Shown here piece after piece: positions 32,346 to 44,105 of a stretch of 64,000 nucleotides of DNA. The stretch is from Alphaproteobacteria bacterium. GTDB taxonomy: Bacteria > Pseudomonadota > Alphaproteobacteria > Micropepsales > Micropepsaceae. Positions within the stretch are counted from its first letter, which is position 1, and every line of letters begins with the position of its first letter. The stretch lies in NCBI GenBank assembly GCA_016783965.1, contig JADHVO010000003.1, forward strand, positions 372,001 through 436,000. Reading direction: 5' to 3'. A model generated the notes under the pieces. It had not been told where the DNA came from. It made no database searches and worked only from the letters and a program-made list of their open reading frames with translations. The translations under genes were made by a program, and so were the position numbers.

Positions 32346-33266
32346 ATGCCGCGTCCGACCAACAGCCTCATCGCAGCGCTCTCCAGCGCCGCCCTGATGC
32401 TCGCACCCGTTTCGCCGGCCCTTGCCGGCAACATGGGCGGCAGTTACGGCGGCGACCACGGCGGGTCGACACCCGGCTGCCCCGACATGGGCGGCAACCA
32501 CGGCTCCAGCCTCAACATCAACAAGAACATCAATATCTTCAAGCCGACGATCATCAACAAGAACATCGACATCAACAAGAATATCAACATCAACAAGAAC
32601 ATCATCATCAACAAGAACATCGTGATCAACAAGGTCAACGTGAACGCGTCGGCCGAAGCGAACGCCTTTGCCTTCGCCGCAGCGAACGCAGGCGCGGCGA
32701 CGATCGTCTATGCGGGCAGCTACCAGATCATCAACTACAACAACCACGGCGCGGGCGGCGCCATCGCCATCGCCGCCGTCGCCGCAGGCGGCGAATGCCA
32801 CATGCAGGAAGCGACCGTCGTGAAATCCATCCACGTCGTATGCGTGTCGTATGAGGGCCGCGAATTCCCGGCCTCGCACATGATCGGCGACACCTGGATC
32901 GACAGCGGTTACGAGGGCGAGGTCGCGCGCTGCATCCCCGGCTCGCACCTGAAGGTGATCATCGGTGAAGTGTTGCAATCGGATCAGGGCCTCGCGGGCA
33001 CCTACGACCACGGCCAGGTGCTGGAGTGCGCCGATCACGAGGCGCTGCGCCACTTCAAGGACGGCATGGTCAAGTGCGCGCCGGCGATCCCGGTTCCGGA
33101 CTGCACCGAGCGCACCAACCTGCGCCGCTGGGGCTCGGGCGACTTCTTCTTCTCCTACCGCGCCAAGGTGTGCGTGACGTCGACCACGGTCGCCGAGCAC
33201 GCGACCGCGGCCGAACTCAGCGGCCTGACGCTGGACGGCGGCGTGGGCAACAATTCGGGCTACTGA
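32346..33266 (+). CDS. Secreted protein with Asn/Ile/Lys hexapeptide repeats
   Basis: A 306-residue exported protein. Signal peptide 1-27 (ending ALA), then a Gly/His-rich linker. Residues 57-100 are hexapeptide repeats built on xINKNI, with strictly alternating Ile and Asn/Lys, which predicts stacked beta strands as in functional amyloids or beta-solenoids. An Ala-rich stretch follows, and from about 137 a domain with at least eight cysteines (ECHMQ, HVVCVSYEG, ARCIPG, LECAD, VKCAP, PDCTER, KVCVTS). I know no function. GAAGGAG precedes the ATG and a strong terminator follows. Confidence 0.7.
   Translation: MPRPTNSLIAALSSAALMLAPVSPALAGNMGGSYGGDHGGSTPGCPDMGGNHGSSLNINKNINIFKPTIINKNIDINKNININKNIIINKNIVINKVNVNASAEANAFAFAAANAGAATIVYAGSYQIINYNNHGAGGAIAIAAVAAGGECHMQEATVVKSIHVVCVSYEGREFPASHMIGDTWIDSGYEGEVARCIPGSHLKVIIGEVLQSDQGLAGTYDHGQVLECADHEALRHFKDGMVKCAPAIPVPDCTERTNLRRWGSGDFFFSYRAKVCVTSTTVAEHATAAELSGLTLDGGVGNNSGY
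32514..32645 (+). repeat. 18-bp degenerate tandem repeats encoding xINKNI
   Basis: About seven 18-bp units of the form AACATCAACAAGAACATC encode residues 57-100 of the secreted repeat protein. Most wobble positions are C or G, so the repetition is partly selected at the protein level. Confidence 0.75.
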
Positions 33267-33300
33267 GCCCACGGGACAAATATTAACCGAATGCGCGAGA

Positions 33301-33328
33301 CCATGGCCGGCCACCCGGCCATGGTTTT
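33301..33328 (+). terminator. Strong intrinsic terminator
   Basis: A perfect 10-bp stem, CCATGGCCGG with CCGGCCATGG around a four-base loop, is followed by TTTT. It ends the secreted repeat-protein transcript 34 bases after its stop. It also shows that the longest open frame of the next gene, from ATG 33291, begins too early. Confidence 0.85.
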
Positions 33329-33377
33329 GCTCTTGCTGACGGTCCTGCACGAGGCGAGCTTCCTGACCCGCGAGCGC

Positions 33378-34574
33378 ATGCGGCTCTGGTCGCTTGGCTG
33401 CGTCGCGGGGTTCGCTGTCGCGATCGTCGCGATGATCGCCACCGCGCATGGCGCGATGGACTATGCCCATCGCCCGCTGGGGACCGATTTCTCGAATGTC
33501 TATGTCGCGGGGTTGAGCGCGCTGCACGGCCATGCCGCAGCGCCCTTCGATCCCGCCACGCAGGAGCTTGCGGAGCGGAGCGTGTTCGGCAAGGAGACAC
33601 AGTTCTACGGCTGGCATTATCCGCCCTATTTCCTGCTGATCGCGACGCCGCTGGCGTTACTGCCCTACCTCGCGGCGCTGGCGGCGTGGCAGATCTCGAC
33701 GCTGCTGCTCTATCTCGGCGCGTTGCGGCTGCTGCTGCGCGACGGGCCGGCGCCGCAACTCGCGCGCGACCGGTTGTGGCCGCTGCTGGCGCTGGGTTTC
33801 ACGGCGGTGTTCGTGAACCTGACGCATGGGCACACCGGATTCCTGACCGCGACGCTGCTGGGCGGCGGACTGGCACTGCTCGATCGCCGGCCGGTCGTTG
33901 CAGGTATCCTGTTCGGCTGCCTGGCCTACAAGCCGCAATTCGCAGTGATGATTCCGCTGGTAGTGCTGGCGACCGGACGCTGGCGCGTGCTGGCGGCGGC
34001 GGCCGGCACGGTTGCGGCGCTGACCGTCGTGGTGACGCTGTTGTTCGGGCCGGAGGTCTGGCCGGCGTTCCTGGCCTCGTCGCATTTCACGCGCACGGTC
34101 GTGCTCGAACAGGGCAGCACCGGCTTCAACAAGATCCAGAGCGTGTTTGCGTGGGTGCGGCTGTGGGGCGGCGGAATCGCGCTCGCCTATGCCGTGCAGG
34201 GTGCGATCTCCATTGCCGTTGCGGCCGCCCTGGTCGTGCAGTGGCGCAGCGGCGAGAGCATGGCGCGCAAGGGCGCGGCGTTGTGCATCGCGGCGGTGCT
34301 CACGACGCCCTACAGCCTGGAATACGATCTGATGATCCTGGCGCCGGCCATGGCGCTGATCGTATCGGACGGCGTGCGGAACGGTTTCCGCCCGTATGAG
34401 AAATCGCTGATGGCGGCGCTGTGGCTGATGCCGATCGCCGTGCGCGAGATCGCCGGCGCCACGGGCATCGTGCTCGCCGTGCCTGCGATGCTGATGCTGT
34501 TCGCGATGCTGGTTGCCGGACCGGTGCGCAATCTCATCCCTGCGCGAAATCGCCCGACCGCGACGACCGCCTGA
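33378..34574 (+). CDS. Glycosyltransferase family 87-like membrane protein
   Basis: A 398-residue multi-span membrane protein with about nine to ten helices. The first extracytoplasmic loop has RPLGTDFSNVYVAG, an acidic pattern of lipid-linked-sugar-dependent mannosyltransferase-like (GT87/DUF2029) enzymes, followed by FYGWHYPPYFLL. Such enzymes add sugars from polyprenyl phosphate carriers on the periplasmic side. I take the ATG at 33378 because the ATG at 33291 lies before the terminator of the previous gene. Confidence 0.75.
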   Translation: MRLWSLGCVAGFAVAIVAMIATAHGAMDYAHRPLGTDFSNVYVAGLSALHGHAAAPFDPATQELAERSVFGKETQFYGWHYPPYFLLIATPLALLPYLAALAAWQISTLLLYLGALRLLLRDGPAPQLARDRLWPLLALGFTAVFVNLTHGHTGFLTATLLGGGLALLDRRPVVAGILFGCLAYKPQFAVMIPLVVLATGRWRVLAAAAGTVAALTVVVTLLFGPEVWPAFLASSHFTRTVVLEQGSTGFNKIQSVFAWVRLWGGGIALAYAVQGAISIAVAAALVVQWRSGESMARKGAALCIAAVLTTPYSLEYDLMILAPAMALIVSDGVRNGFRPYEKSLMAALWLMPIAVREIAGATGIVLAVPAMLMLFAMLVAGPVRNLIPARNRPTATTA

Positions 34575-34697
34575 CGCAGCGGCGCGGCAACGCCTGAATT
34601 GACGCAGCGGACGGTGCTTTTGCCCGCCTTGCGCGGGGGGTGTCGGCTGGTATTGTGCCGCCCATTCCGCCATCCAGAGAACGTTTCGGGAAATCCC

Positions 34698-35861
<1,164 letters not shown>

Positions 35862-35863
35862 AC

Positions 35864-36352
35864 GTGAGGATCGCTGCCGCTATCGCGCTGGTACTTTGCG
35901 GGCTGGCAACTGCCGCACCGGCGCGCGCGGATGACACAGCGCTGGCAGCACCGATCGAGCAGTGCATCCGCAGCAATGCGATTAAGGTCGCCTCCGCTGT
36001 GCCGAACCTAAACGAGGCCGTTGATTTTCTCGTGGAGAAGATCTGCGCGAAGCCAATTGCCGATGAAGCGGCTGTCCAACAAGCCAATGTGATGAAGCAG
36101 TACAGCGACCGGTTGCGCAAAAATTGCGATACTTGGAAAGCGGCGCATCCGAACACGGATGCAGCATCAGTTTCTGGCAATGACGAGTCTTACAATCCAT
36201 GCCAACTCGCCGACACGGCAGGTGACAGCGGTGGCATCAACTGGACGATCTTCGCGGGCCGCACACCTTCCGAAGCACCGCCTGCCGCAGTGGCACTAGC
36301 GGCGCAGCTTCTGCTCGATCAGCGCCTCGCGCACATGAATCAAACTCATTAG
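35864..36352 (+). CDS. Secreted protein inserted between sucC and sucD
   Basis: A 162-residue protein starting at GTG (35864), 2 bases after the sucC stop. Residues 1-22 form a signal peptide ending PARA. The mature protein is helical with four cysteines ([25 protein letters not shown]) and no recognisable family. Its stop lies 9 bases before the sucD start, so it must be transcribed with both subunit genes. The function is unknown and a role in succinyl-CoA ligase is unlikely, since it is exported. Confidence 0.65.
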   Translation: MRIAAAIALVLCGLATAAPARADDTALAAPIEQCIRSNAIKVASAVPNLNEAVDFLVEKICAKPIADEAAVQQANVMKQYSDRLRKNCDTWKAAHPNTDAASVSGNDESYNPCQLADTAGDSGGINWTIFAGRTPSEAPPAAVALAAQLLLDQRLAHMNQTH

Positions 36353-36361
36353 GAACTGCAC

Positions 36362-37240
36362 ATGTCCATTCTCGTCGACAAGAACACCAGGGTCATCTGC
36401 CAGGGCTTTACCGGCAACCAGGGTACCTTCCATTCGGAAGCCGCGATCGCGTACGGCACGAAGATGGTCGGCGGCACCACGCCGGGCAAGGGCGGCACGA
36501 CGCATCTGGGCCTGCCGGTGTTCGACACGGTGCGCGAGGCGGTCGAGAAGACCGGCGCCACCGCGACCGCGATCTACGTGCCGCCGGCCTTCGCGGCCGA
36601 CGCGATCCTGGAGGCGATCGATGCGGGCATCCCGCTGGCGGTGTGCATCACCGAGGGCATCCCGGTACTGGACATGGTGAAGGTGAAGCGCGCGCTCCAG
36701 GGCAGCAAGACGCGGCTGATCGGACCCAACTGCCCCGGCGTGATCACGCCGGACGAGTGCAAGATCGGCATCATGCCCGGCCACATCCACCGCCGCGGCA
36801 AGGTCGGCATCGTGTCGCGCTCCGGCACGCTGACCTATGAGGCGGTGGCGCAGACCACGGCGGTCGGCCTCGGCCAGAGCTCGTGCGTCGGCATCGGCGG
36901 CGATCCGGTGAAGGGCACCGAGCACATCGAGGTGCTGGAGATGTTCCTGCGCGATCCGGAGACCGAGTCGATCATCATGATCGGCGAGATCGGCGGGTCG
37001 GCCGAGGAAGACGCGGCGGACTTCATCAAGCACAACAAGACCAAGAAGCCGATGGTCGGCTTCATCGCCGGCGTCACGGCGCCGCCGGGCCGCCGCATGG
37101 GCCATGCGGGCGCGATCATCTCGGGCGGCAAGGGCGGCGCGGACAGCAAGATCGAGGCGATGAAGAGCGCGGGCATCCGCGTGTCGCCGAACCCCGCCGC
37201 GCTCGGCACCACGCTGGTCGAGCTGCTGAAGGGCAAGTGA
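36362..37240 (+). CDS. sucD: Succinyl-CoA ligase (ADP-forming), alpha subunit
   Basis: A 292-residue alpha subunit. [26 protein letters not shown] contains the CoA-binding Rossmann start, [20 protein letters not shown] the substrate loop, and [20 protein letters not shown] the phosphohistidine site (H in GHAGAI). It completes the ligase with SucC. Its stop overlaps the GTG of a thioesterase gene (GTGA). Confidence 0.97.
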   Translation: MSILVDKNTRVICQGFTGNQGTFHSEAAIAYGTKMVGGTTPGKGGTTHLGLPVFDTVREAVEKTGATATAIYVPPAFAADAILEAIDAGIPLAVCITEGIPVLDMVKVKRALQGSKTRLIGPNCPGVITPDECKIGIMPGHIHRRGKVGIVSRSGTLTYEAVAQTTAVGLGQSSCVGIGGDPVKGTEHIEVLEMFLRDPETESIIMIGEIGGSAEEDAADFIKHNKTKKPMVGFIAGVTAPPGRRMGHAGAIISGGKGGADSKIEAMKSAGIRVSPNPAALGTTLVELLKGK

Positions 37241-37638
37241 CGAACAGCCATCTCGGGCAACTGCCGCCGGCTGCCGCGCTGCTCGGCCGCGAGATCGTGC
37301 GCGTCGACGACGACGGCGTGGCGTGGTTGCGGTTTTTCGCACCGCCCGAATTCTCCAACCGTCACGGCACGGTGCAGGGCGGGCTGGCGAGCGCGATGCT
37401 GGATTCGGCGACGATGACGCCGCTTCTGGCGCAGCTTCCCGACGACCGGATCGCGATGACGGTGAAGCTGGAGTGCGAGTTCCTGCGCCCGACGCCGCTC
37501 GGGCCGCTGGAAGCCAAAGCGTGGATCATGACGAAGGACGAGCGCACCGCGACCACGCGCGGCGAACTGCGCGCGCCGGACGGCACCGTGTGCGTGACCG
37601 CGACGGCGACGCTGCGGATTTTGCCGCGCAATCGCTAG
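37237..37638 (+). CDS. PaaI-family hotdog thioesterase
   Basis: A 133-residue hotdog protein: [20 protein letters not shown] is the PaaI-type active-site helix. The strands [18 protein letters not shown] and [12 protein letters not shown] complete the fold. It starts at GTG 37237, overlapping the sucD stop. Clearing acyl-CoA is plausible near a CoA-using enzyme, but the link is positional only. Its stop overlaps the convergent peptidase gene by 4 bases. Confidence 0.8.
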   Translation: MTNSHLGQLPPAAALLGREIVRVDDDGVAWLRFFAPPEFSNRHGTVQGGLASAMLDSATMTPLLAQLPDDRIAMTVKLECEFLRPTPLGPLEAKAWIMTKDERTATTRGELRAPDGTVCVTATATLRILPRNR

Positions 37639-38441
37639 TCGATCTTGCCCTGACAGCTCGTCGCCACACGGTCGGCCTCGCTCGTCTTCGCGGCGCCGGG
37701 GTCGTAGACCCAGTGCCAGGGCTCGTCGATCTTCGCCTGGATGAAGCCGTAGCTCCGGGCGTTCCGGTGCAGCCAGCCGTAGATATCGCTTTTGCACCAG
37801 CGCGCGATGTTGTCGCCGCCGGAGTCGCTGTTCAGTTCCGGCGCGTCGCCAGCGCGGAAATGGAAATCGGCGGCGCGACCGGATTGATGGTTGCTGTAGC
37901 CCGGGAAGGCATAGTGGCTGCCGGCATAGGCGCGCAGCGCGCAGACCGCGTCGTCGGAGTAACCCTTCGCGTTCGCCGGCGGCAGGTCGGCGCGGATGCG
38001 CGCGAGATATTTCTCGAGATTGCGCGGCCATGTCTCGAGCTGCACGGCATAGCTGCGGAAGCCGTTGCTGACGTAGAAGCTGCCGCGGTCGCGCAGGTAG
38101 AGGCGCGCGGCAAGCACCAGCGCGTCCAGGCTCGCGGCGCCGTCGGCCACGAACTCCTGATCCGGAGCCGTCCTGAGGGGCACGACGTTGCGCGGCACTT
38201 CGTCGGAGAAGGTCAGGTGCGGATTGAGCGCGCGCACATCGCGCTGAACGATCGACACCCGCGCCAACAGAGCGCGGTCGCCCGGCGGCAGATCGGACCA
38301 GGCCTGAAGGCCGGTCCAGTAGCTGTCCGGCAGCGCAGCAAGCGACGGGTGATTGGCCGGCGGACGCTCCGACGGGATGCATGACGCGCCGATCGCCGGC
38401 GTCGTCACCAAGCATCCCAGAATGAGGAACAGAGCGCGCAT
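37635..38441 (-). CDS. VanY-like D-alanyl-D-alanine carboxypeptidase
   Basis: A 268-residue exported M15 peptidase with a signal peptide (1-19). The zinc site is complete: H185 and D192 in SNHQSGRAAD, and E240 with H243 in EPWHWVY. The family's SNGFRSYAVQLETW precedes it. It trims D-alanine from peptidoglycan stem peptides in the periplasm. The length fits a single catalytic domain plus a helical N-terminal part. Confidence 0.88.
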   Translation of the reverse strand: MRALFLILGCLVTTPAIGASCIPSERPPANHPSLAALPDSYWTGLQAWSDLPPGDRALLARVSIVQRDVRALNPHLTFSDEVPRNVVPLRTAPDQEFVADGAASLDALVLAARLYLRDRGSFYVSNGFRSYAVQLETWPRNLEKYLARIRADLPPANAKGYSDDAVCALRAYAGSHYAFPGYSNHQSGRAADFHFRAGDAPELNSDSGGDNIARWCKSDIYGWLHRNARSYGFIQAKIDEPWHWVYDPGAAKTSEADRVATSCQGKID

Positions 38442-38506
38442 CAGGCCTCTCAGACAGCCAGCTTACATCTTCGTTGCAAAGGCGCGAATGGCGCTCTCAG
38501 CGCACC

Positions 38507-39616
38507 TCAACCGCCGGCACCGGCGGTTTCGGGCAGGGAAAGGCGGCGCAGCCGGTGCTGCATCGGCTTTTCGAACAGGTGATAGCTCGCGAAACCGAGC
38601 GCGATCAGCACGGCGAAGAAGGCGAGCATCACCCAGTCCTGCATAAAGAACTGCGGCGTGAGCGCGAGACGCGTGGCGAGTATCGCAAGCGCCAGTTGCA
38701 GCGGAAACTGGAGCAGGTAGGTCGCGTAGCTGATGTCGCCCAGCGCGCCGAGCCAGCCGGCGGCCGGGCGCACCTGCTCGCGCAATGCAAGCGCCAGCAC
38801 GGTCAGCGGCGCGAGGCCGAAATCGAAGACCACAAGGAACGCGATGTTGTCGTCGCCGCTGTCGAACCAGCCGCGATACAGCGCCACATAGAGCACGGCC
38901 CAGCCGGCAATCGCGGCGCCGAGGATGGCGCGGCCGAGCATGGGACCGGCGCGGTCGCGCAGCGCCTGCCATGCCCACACAGTGGCGCCGCCCATGAAGA
39001 AGCCGATGGGCGCCCGCGCGAGATCGATGCTCACCCAATAGAGCGGCACCGATGCCAGCGCGATCAGCGCGGCGCCGCGTGCGCGCAGGCCGAAGCGGCA
39101 GGCGGCAAAGAACAGGATGTACAGCAACACTTCGAGCGAGACCGACCAGCTCGGGCCGTTGAAGTTCTGGCGGATGTCCAGCGACCAGGACTGCACGAAG
39201 AACAGGTGCAAGACGAAGCGGCGAAGGTCGTTCTCGATATAGACGAACGGGCCGCCGTGCAGGCGCGTGAACCAAATCTGCATCGCGGCGACGGCGAGCA
39301 GCGTGACGAGATGCAGAGGATAGAGGCGCGAAAAGCGCAGCCAGGCGAAGCGCCCTGCCCCCATCGCGCGCTCGCGCACCGCGTCGCCGTAGAGCCAGAA
39401 GAACACGAAGCCCGAGAGCACGAAGAACAGATCGACCGCGGCCCAGCCTTCCAGATAGAGCGGCTTCAGCACCGTGTAGAAAGGTTGCACCTCGCGCGAC
39501 CAGCCCGGCATCCATGCGCCGCTGATCGCAAAGAAGTGCTGCCAGTGCCAGACGACCACGGCCAGTGCCGCGATCCCGCGCAGCGCGTCCAACGATGTGA
39601 GGCGCTTGCGCTCCAT
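38507..39616 (-). CDS. Acyltransferase family 3 membrane protein (OafA/YrhL-like)
   Basis: A 369-residue protein with about ten membrane helices. The start MERKRLTSLDALRGIAALAVVVWH has the family R-G-x-A motif and the catalytic-type His at the end of helix 1; LYPLHLVTLLAV and FFVLSGFVFFWLYG are also usual. These proteins add acetyl or other acyl groups to sugars of surface glycans. It is divergent from sucA. I start at 39616, matching the family; ATG at 39637 adds seven residues. Confidence 0.85.
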   Translation of the reverse strand: MERKRLTSLDALRGIAALAVVVWHWQHFFAISGAWMPGWSREVQPFYTVLKPLYLEGWAAVDLFFVLSGFVFFWLYGDAVRERAMGAGRFAWLRFSRLYPLHLVTLLAVAAMQIWFTRLHGGPFVYIENDLRRFVLHLFFVQSWSLDIRQNFNGPSWSVSLEVLLYILFFAACRFGLRARGAALIALASVPLYWVSIDLARAPIGFFMGGATVWAWQALRDRAGPMLGRAILGAAIAGWAVLYVALYRGWFDSGDDNIAFLVVFDFGLAPLTVLALALREQVRPAAGWLGALGDISYATYLLQFPLQLALAILATRLALTPQFFMQDWVMLAFFAVLIALGFASYHLFEKPMQHRLRRLSLPETAGAGG

Positions 39617-39799
39617 GCGCTCGTTATAGCCATGCATTGCGCAGGGAGACTACCCCGTCGCAATTGGGTCTTGGTCGCCCCATATTTTAACCAACGTCAG
39701 CGTTGAATCCGGGGGCGTTCGGCGCTACCACCCCCGCGACGGACACCACCCGTCCAGGAACCGAAGGCAGCCCAACAAGCAGCCTCCTAACTGATTGAA

Positions 39800-42730
39800 A
39801 TGACAGAACAATCCAATCCGACCCGGCTCGCCAGGACCTCCAACGAGATTCTGGAAGCGACCTCCTTCTTGTCCGGCACCAACGCCGCCTTCGTGGAATC
39901 CCTCTATGCCCAGTACCTCGAGAACCCCGACACGGTTGAAGAGAGCTGGCGTGCCTATTTTTCGGGCTTGGGACAGACAGCGCTCGACCCGGCGCAGGTG
40001 GGCCGCGGGCCGGAGTGGCGGCGCGACCAGAAGCCCAATTATGCGAACGGCGAGATCGTCGCGGCGCTGACCGGGCAGCTTCCGGTTCGCAAGGGCGCCG
40101 TGAGCGACGCCGACCTGCACAAGGTTGCGCAGGATTCGATCCGCATGATCCAGCTGGTGCGCGCCTATCGCGTGATCGGCCATCTGGAAGCCGATCTCGA
40201 TCCGCTGGAGATAACGCCGAAGCATCCGCATCCGCAACTCGAACCCGGCTTCTACGGCTTCCATGCCGAGGACCTCGATCGTCCGATCTTCATGGACGGC
40301 GTGATGGGGCTGTCTTCGGGCACGCCGCGCCAGGTGCACACCATCCTGAAGCGCACCTATAGCGGGCGCATCGGCTACGAGTTCATGCACATCAACGATC
40401 CGGAGCAGAAGGACTGGCTCCAGCGCCGGATCGAGGGGCCCGACAAGGAGATCGTGTTCTCGCCCGAGGGCAAGAAGGCAATCCTGAACAAGCTGGTCGA
40501 GGCCGAGGGTTTCGAGAAATTCGCGGCGCTGCGCTTCCTGGGCACCAAGCGTTTCGGCCTGGACGGCGGCGAGGCGATGGTCCCGGCGCTGGAACAGATC
40601 ATCAAGCGCGGCGGCCAGCTGGGCGTGAAGGAAATCGTCGTCGGCATGGCCCATCGCGGGCGGCTGAACGTGCTCGCCAATGTCATGGGCAAGCCCTATC
40701 GCCAGCTGTTCCACGAGTTCAGCGGCGGCAGCGCCAATCCGAGCGAAGTGCAGGGCTCGGGCGACGTGAAGTATCACCTCGGCGCCTCGTCGGACCGTTC
40801 GTTCGACAATCACCAGGTGCATCTGTCGCTGACGCCGAACCCCTCGCACCTTGAAGCATCCGATCCGGTGGTGTTGGGCAAGGCCCGCGCCAAGCAGCAG
40901 CAGCTCGGCGACACCGAGACGCGTTCGACCGTTCTGCCGCTGCTCTTGCACGGCGACGCGGCGTTCGCGGGCCAGGGCATCGTGGCCGAATGCTTCGCGA
41001 TGAGCGGGACCAAGGGCTTCCGCACCGGCGGCACGATCCACTTCATCATCAACAACCAGATCGGCTTCACCACCTCGCCGGCCTATTCGCGCTCCTCGCC
41101 GTACTGCACCGACATCGCGCTGATGGTGCAGGCGCCGATCTTTCACGTGAACGGCGACGATCCCGAAGCGGTGGTGCATTGCGCGCGCATCGCGACCGAA
41201 TTCCGCCAGTTCTTCCAGAAGGACGTGGTGATCGACATGGTGTGCTACCGCCGCTTCGGTCACAACGAGACGCTGGAGCCGACGTTCAGCCAGCCCCTGA
41301 TGTACAGAGCGATCAAGGACCATCCGACGACGCTGGTGCTCTACACCAGGAAGCTGGTCGAGGAAGGCACGCTGACCCAGGCCGAAGCCGACGAGATGCT
41401 GAAGGGCTTCATGGGCAAGCTGGACAGCGAGTTCACGGCGTCCAAGGTCCACAAGCCGGAACATGCGGACTGGCTGGACGGCCGCTGGTCGGGTCTCGGC
41501 GTGGCGCCGGCGGGCGACCGACGCGGCGACACGGCGGTGCCGCTCGATCTCGTGCGGGAAGTCGGCGCGGCGCTGACGCGGGTGCCGGACGGCTTCAACG
41601 TGCACAAGACGGTGGCGCGCAACCTGGAAGCCAAGGCCGAGATGTTCAAGACCGGCGAAGGCTTCGACTGGGCGACGGCCGAGGCACTGGCGTTCGGCAC
41701 GCTGATGCTCGAAGGGATGCCGATCCGGTTCTCCGGCCAGGATTCGACGGAAGGCACGTTCAGCCAGCGTCACGCCTCGATCGTAGACCAGGAGACCGAG
41801 AAGCGCTGGTATCCGCTGCAACACATCCGCAAGGATCAGGCGCCGTTCGAGATCATCGACTCGCTCTTGTCGGAAGAGGCGGTGCTGGGCTTCGAGTACG
41901 GCTATTCGAGCGCCGAGCCGCGGGCACTGACCCTGTGGGAAGCACAGTTCGGCGATTTCGCCAACGGCGCGCAGGTGATTATCGACCAGTTCATCGCATC
42001 GGGCGAAAGCAAGTGGCTGCGCATGTGCGGCCTCGTGATGCTGCTGCCGCACGGCTATGAGGGCCAGGGGCCGGAACATTCCTCGGCGCGCCTGGAGCGC
42101 TATCTCCAGCTCTGCGCGCAGGACAATATCCAGGTCTGCTATCCGACGACGCCGGCGAACTATTTCCACGTGCTGCGGCGCCAGCTGCATCGGCCGTTCC
42201 GCAAGCCGCTGATCCTGATGACGCCGAAGTCGCTTCTGCGCCACAGGAAGGTGACGTCGTTCCTGGCGGATTTTGGTCCGGGTTCGTCGTTCCATCGCGT
42301 GCTGCGCGACCAGGCCGAAGTGGTGCCGGGCGCGTGGGACGTGAAGCTGGCGGACGACAGGGACATCAAGCGGGTCGTGCTGTGCACCGGCAAGGTCTAT
42401 TTCGACCTGATGGACGCGCGCGACAAGCTGAAGGAGAACCGCATCCAGATCCTGCGGCTTGAGCAGCTCTATCCTTTCCCGGACAGGGTGCTGGCGCTGG
42501 AGCTGAACCGCTTCCCGAAGGCCGATATCGTGTGGTGCCAGGAAGAGCCCCGGAACCAGGGCGCCTGGACTTTCATCGAGCCGAAGATCGCCGACACCGT
42601 CACCCAGTTGGGCGGCACAGCGCGTCCGCGCTATGTCGGGCGGCCGGAATACGCGTCGACCGCGGCGGGCCTGATGAGCCAGCACAATGCCGAATTGAAA
42701 GCGTTCCTCGCAGAGGCCCTGACCTTGTGA
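39800..42730 (+). CDS. sucA: 2-oxoglutarate dehydrogenase E1 component
   Basis: A 976-residue thiamine-diphosphate enzyme that decarboxylates 2-oxoglutarate and passes succinyl to the E2 lipoyl group. The N-terminal E2-binding segment is [20 protein letters not shown]. The active-site region has [13 protein letters not shown], the cofactor fold [14 protein letters not shown] and [11 protein letters not shown], and [13 protein letters not shown]. Length matches the family. It precedes sucB with an inverted repeat between; no lpd gene follows in the window. Confidence 0.97.
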   Translation: MTEQSNPTRLARTSNEILEATSFLSGTNAAFVESLYAQYLENPDTVEESWRAYFSGLGQTALDPAQVGRGPEWRRDQKPNYANGEIVAALTGQLPVRKGAVSDADLHKVAQDSIRMIQLVRAYRVIGHLEADLDPLEITPKHPHPQLEPGFYGFHAEDLDRPIFMDGVMGLSSGTPRQVHTILKRTYSGRIGYEFMHINDPEQKDWLQRRIEGPDKEIVFSPEGKKAILNKLVEAEGFEKFAALRFLGTKRFGLDGGEAMVPALEQIIKRGGQLGVKEIVVGMAHRGRLNVLANVMGKPYRQLFHEFSGGSANPSEVQGSGDVKYHLGASSDRSFDNHQVHLSLTPNPSHLEASDPVVLGKARAKQQQLGDTETRSTVLPLLLHGDAAFAGQGIVAECFAMSGTKGFRTGGTIHFIINNQIGFTTSPAYSRSSPYCTDIALMVQAPIFHVNGDDPEAVVHCARIATEFRQFFQKDVVIDMVCYRRFGHNETLEPTFSQPLMYRAIKDHPTTLVLYTRKLVEEGTLTQAEADEMLKGFMGKLDSEFTASKVHKPEHADWLDGRWSGLGVAPAGDRRGDTAVPLDLVREVGAALTRVPDGFNVHKTVARNLEAKAEMFKTGEGFDWATAEALAFGTLMLEGMPIRFSGQDSTEGTFSQRHASIVDQETEKRWYPLQHIRKDQAPFEIIDSLLSEEAVLGFEYGYSSAEPRALTLWEAQFGDFANGAQVIIDQFIASGESKWLRMCGLVMLLPHGYEGQGPEHSSARLERYLQLCAQDNIQVCYPTTPANYFHVLRRQLHRPFRKPLILMTPKSLLRHRKVTSFLADFGPGSSFHRVLRDQAEVVPGAWDVKLADDRDIKRVVLCTGKVYFDLMDARDKLKENRIQILRLEQLYPFPDRVLALELNRFPKADIVWCQEEPRNQGAWTFIEPKIADTVTQLGGTARPRYVGRPEYASTAAGLMSQHNAELKAFLAEALTL

Positions 42731-42744
42731 GGCCAAAGAATATC

Positions 42745-42798
42745 ACGCGGAGGCGCGGAGGCGCGGTATATTCCCTCCACGTCTCCGCGTCTCCGCGT
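42745..42798. repeat. Imperfect inverted repeat between sucA and sucB
   Basis: Arms at 42745-42763 and 42780-42798 are 19 bp with two mismatches (ACGCGGAGGCGCGGAGGCG against the complement of CGTCTCCGCGTCTCCGCGT) with a 16-bp loop. Each arm is itself a tandem of CGCGGAG units. It lies in the sucA-sucB intergenic region and would form a stable RNA stem. Confidence 0.75.
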
Positions 42799-42824
42799 AC
42801 CAATTTCCCTTCCGCCGAGAGGCA

Positions 42825-44084
42825 ATGATGAGCATCGAGATCAAAGTGCCCGCGATGGGCGAATCCGTCACGGAAGCCACGGTCGCTCGCTGGTTCAAGA
42901 AGGAGGGCGAGAGCGTCGCACGCGACGAGCCGCTGCTGGAGCTTGAGACCGACAAGGTGACCGTGGAGGTGCCCTCGCCCGCGGACGGCGCACTGGAGTC
43001 GATCTCGGTCAAGGAAGGCGACACTGTTCAGGTCGGCGCGCTGCTGGGGGCGATCAAGGAAGGCGTAGCGGGCGCAACCGCTGCCGTCGCCGCAAAGAAT
43101 CCGCAGGCTGCCGCGCCGAAACCGGCGCCCGCTGCTGCTCCTGCGCCCAAGCCGGCGGCTGCGCCGAAGCCTGCGGCTGCACCGACACCGGCTGCTCCCG
43201 TCATGCCGGCCGCTCGCCGCGTGGCGGCGGAGAACAACGTCGACACGTCGACCATCGCCGGTTCCGGCCGCGACGGCCGCGTTATGAAAGGCGACGTGCT
43301 GGAAGCACTGGAAGCCCGCGCCGCCGAACGCACCGCCGTCCGCGCCGCACCGGCGCCGGTGCACGCCGGGCCGCGCCCGCGCGCCGACCGCGAGGAGCGC
43401 GTGCAGATGAGCCGCCTGCGCAGGACCATCGCGCTGCGCCTGAAGGAATCGCAGAACACCGCCGCCCAGCTCACGACCTTCAACGAGGTCGACATGAGCC
43501 AGGTGATGACGCTGCGCACCGAGTACAAGGACAGCTTCGAGAAGAAGCACGGCGTGCGCCTGGGCTTCATGGGCTTCTTCGTGAAGGCGTGCATCGCGGC
43601 GCTGAAGGAGCTGCCGAATGTCAACGCCGAGATCGAAGGCGACGACATCATCTACAAGAACTACTACGACATGGGCATCGCGGTTTCGACCGAGCGGGGC
43701 CTGGTGGTGCCGGTGGTGCGCGACGCCGACCAGCTCTCGCTGGCGGGGATCGAGGCGAAGATCCACGACTTCGGCCTGCGCGCGCGCGACAACAAGCTGA
43801 AGCTGGACGAGCTCCAGGGCGGCACGTTCTCGATCACCAATGGCGGTGTGTTCGGCTCCTTGATGTCGACGCCGATCCTGAACACGCCGCAATCGGGCAT
43901 CCTGGGCATGCACAAGATCCAGCCGCGCCCGATGGCGATCGACGGCAAGGTCGAGATCCGGCCGATGATGTACCTGGCGCTCTCCTACGATCACCGCCTG
44001 GTCGACGGCCGCGAGGCCGTGACGTTCCTGGTGCGCGTGAAGGAAAACCTGGAAGATCCGCAGCGTCTGTTGCTGGATATCTGA
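42825..44084 (+). CDS. sucB: Dihydrolipoyllysine succinyltransferase, 2-oxoglutarate dehydrogenase E2
   Basis: A 419-residue E2. The lipoyl domain carries the target Lys in [12 protein letters not shown] (about 43-54). An Ala/Pro-rich linker leads to the peripheral-subunit-binding domain ([20 protein letters not shown], about 128-147) and the catalytic domain ends with [16 protein letters not shown], giving the HxxxDG active site. It moves succinyl to CoA. AGAGGCA precedes the ATG at 42825. Confidence 0.96.
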   Translation: MMSIEIKVPAMGESVTEATVARWFKKEGESVARDEPLLELETDKVTVEVPSPADGALESISVKEGDTVQVGALLGAIKEGVAGATAAVAAKNPQAAAPKPAPAAAPAPKPAAAPKPAAAPTPAAPVMPAARRVAAENNVDTSTIAGSGRDGRVMKGDVLEALEARAAERTAVRAAPAPVHAGPRPRADREERVQMSRLRRTIALRLKESQNTAAQLTTFNEVDMSQVMTLRTEYKDSFEKKHGVRLGFMGFFVKACIAALKELPNVNAEIEGDDIIYKNYYDMGIAVSTERGLVVPVVRDADQLSLAGIEAKIHDFGLRARDNKLKLDELQGGTFSITNGGVFGSLMSTPILNTPQSGILGMHKIQPRPMAIDGKVEIRPMMYLALSYDHRLVDGREAVTFLVRVKENLEDPQRLLLDI

Positions 44085-44105
44085 CGGCGGCGCAGAAATC
44101 GTGCG

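Noticed and set aside
33291..33377. An N-terminal extension of the GT87-like protein from ATG 33291
   Set aside because: The extension would translate the intrinsic terminator of the upstream gene, so it is not part of the protein.
39617..39799. A tRNA or riboswitch in the gap before sucA
   Set aside because: I found no cloverleaf, CCA end or conserved aptamer pattern in these bases.
39725..42736. A 1003-codon open frame opposite sucA
   Set aside because: Antisense shadow of sucA. It has no family motif and no ribosome site.
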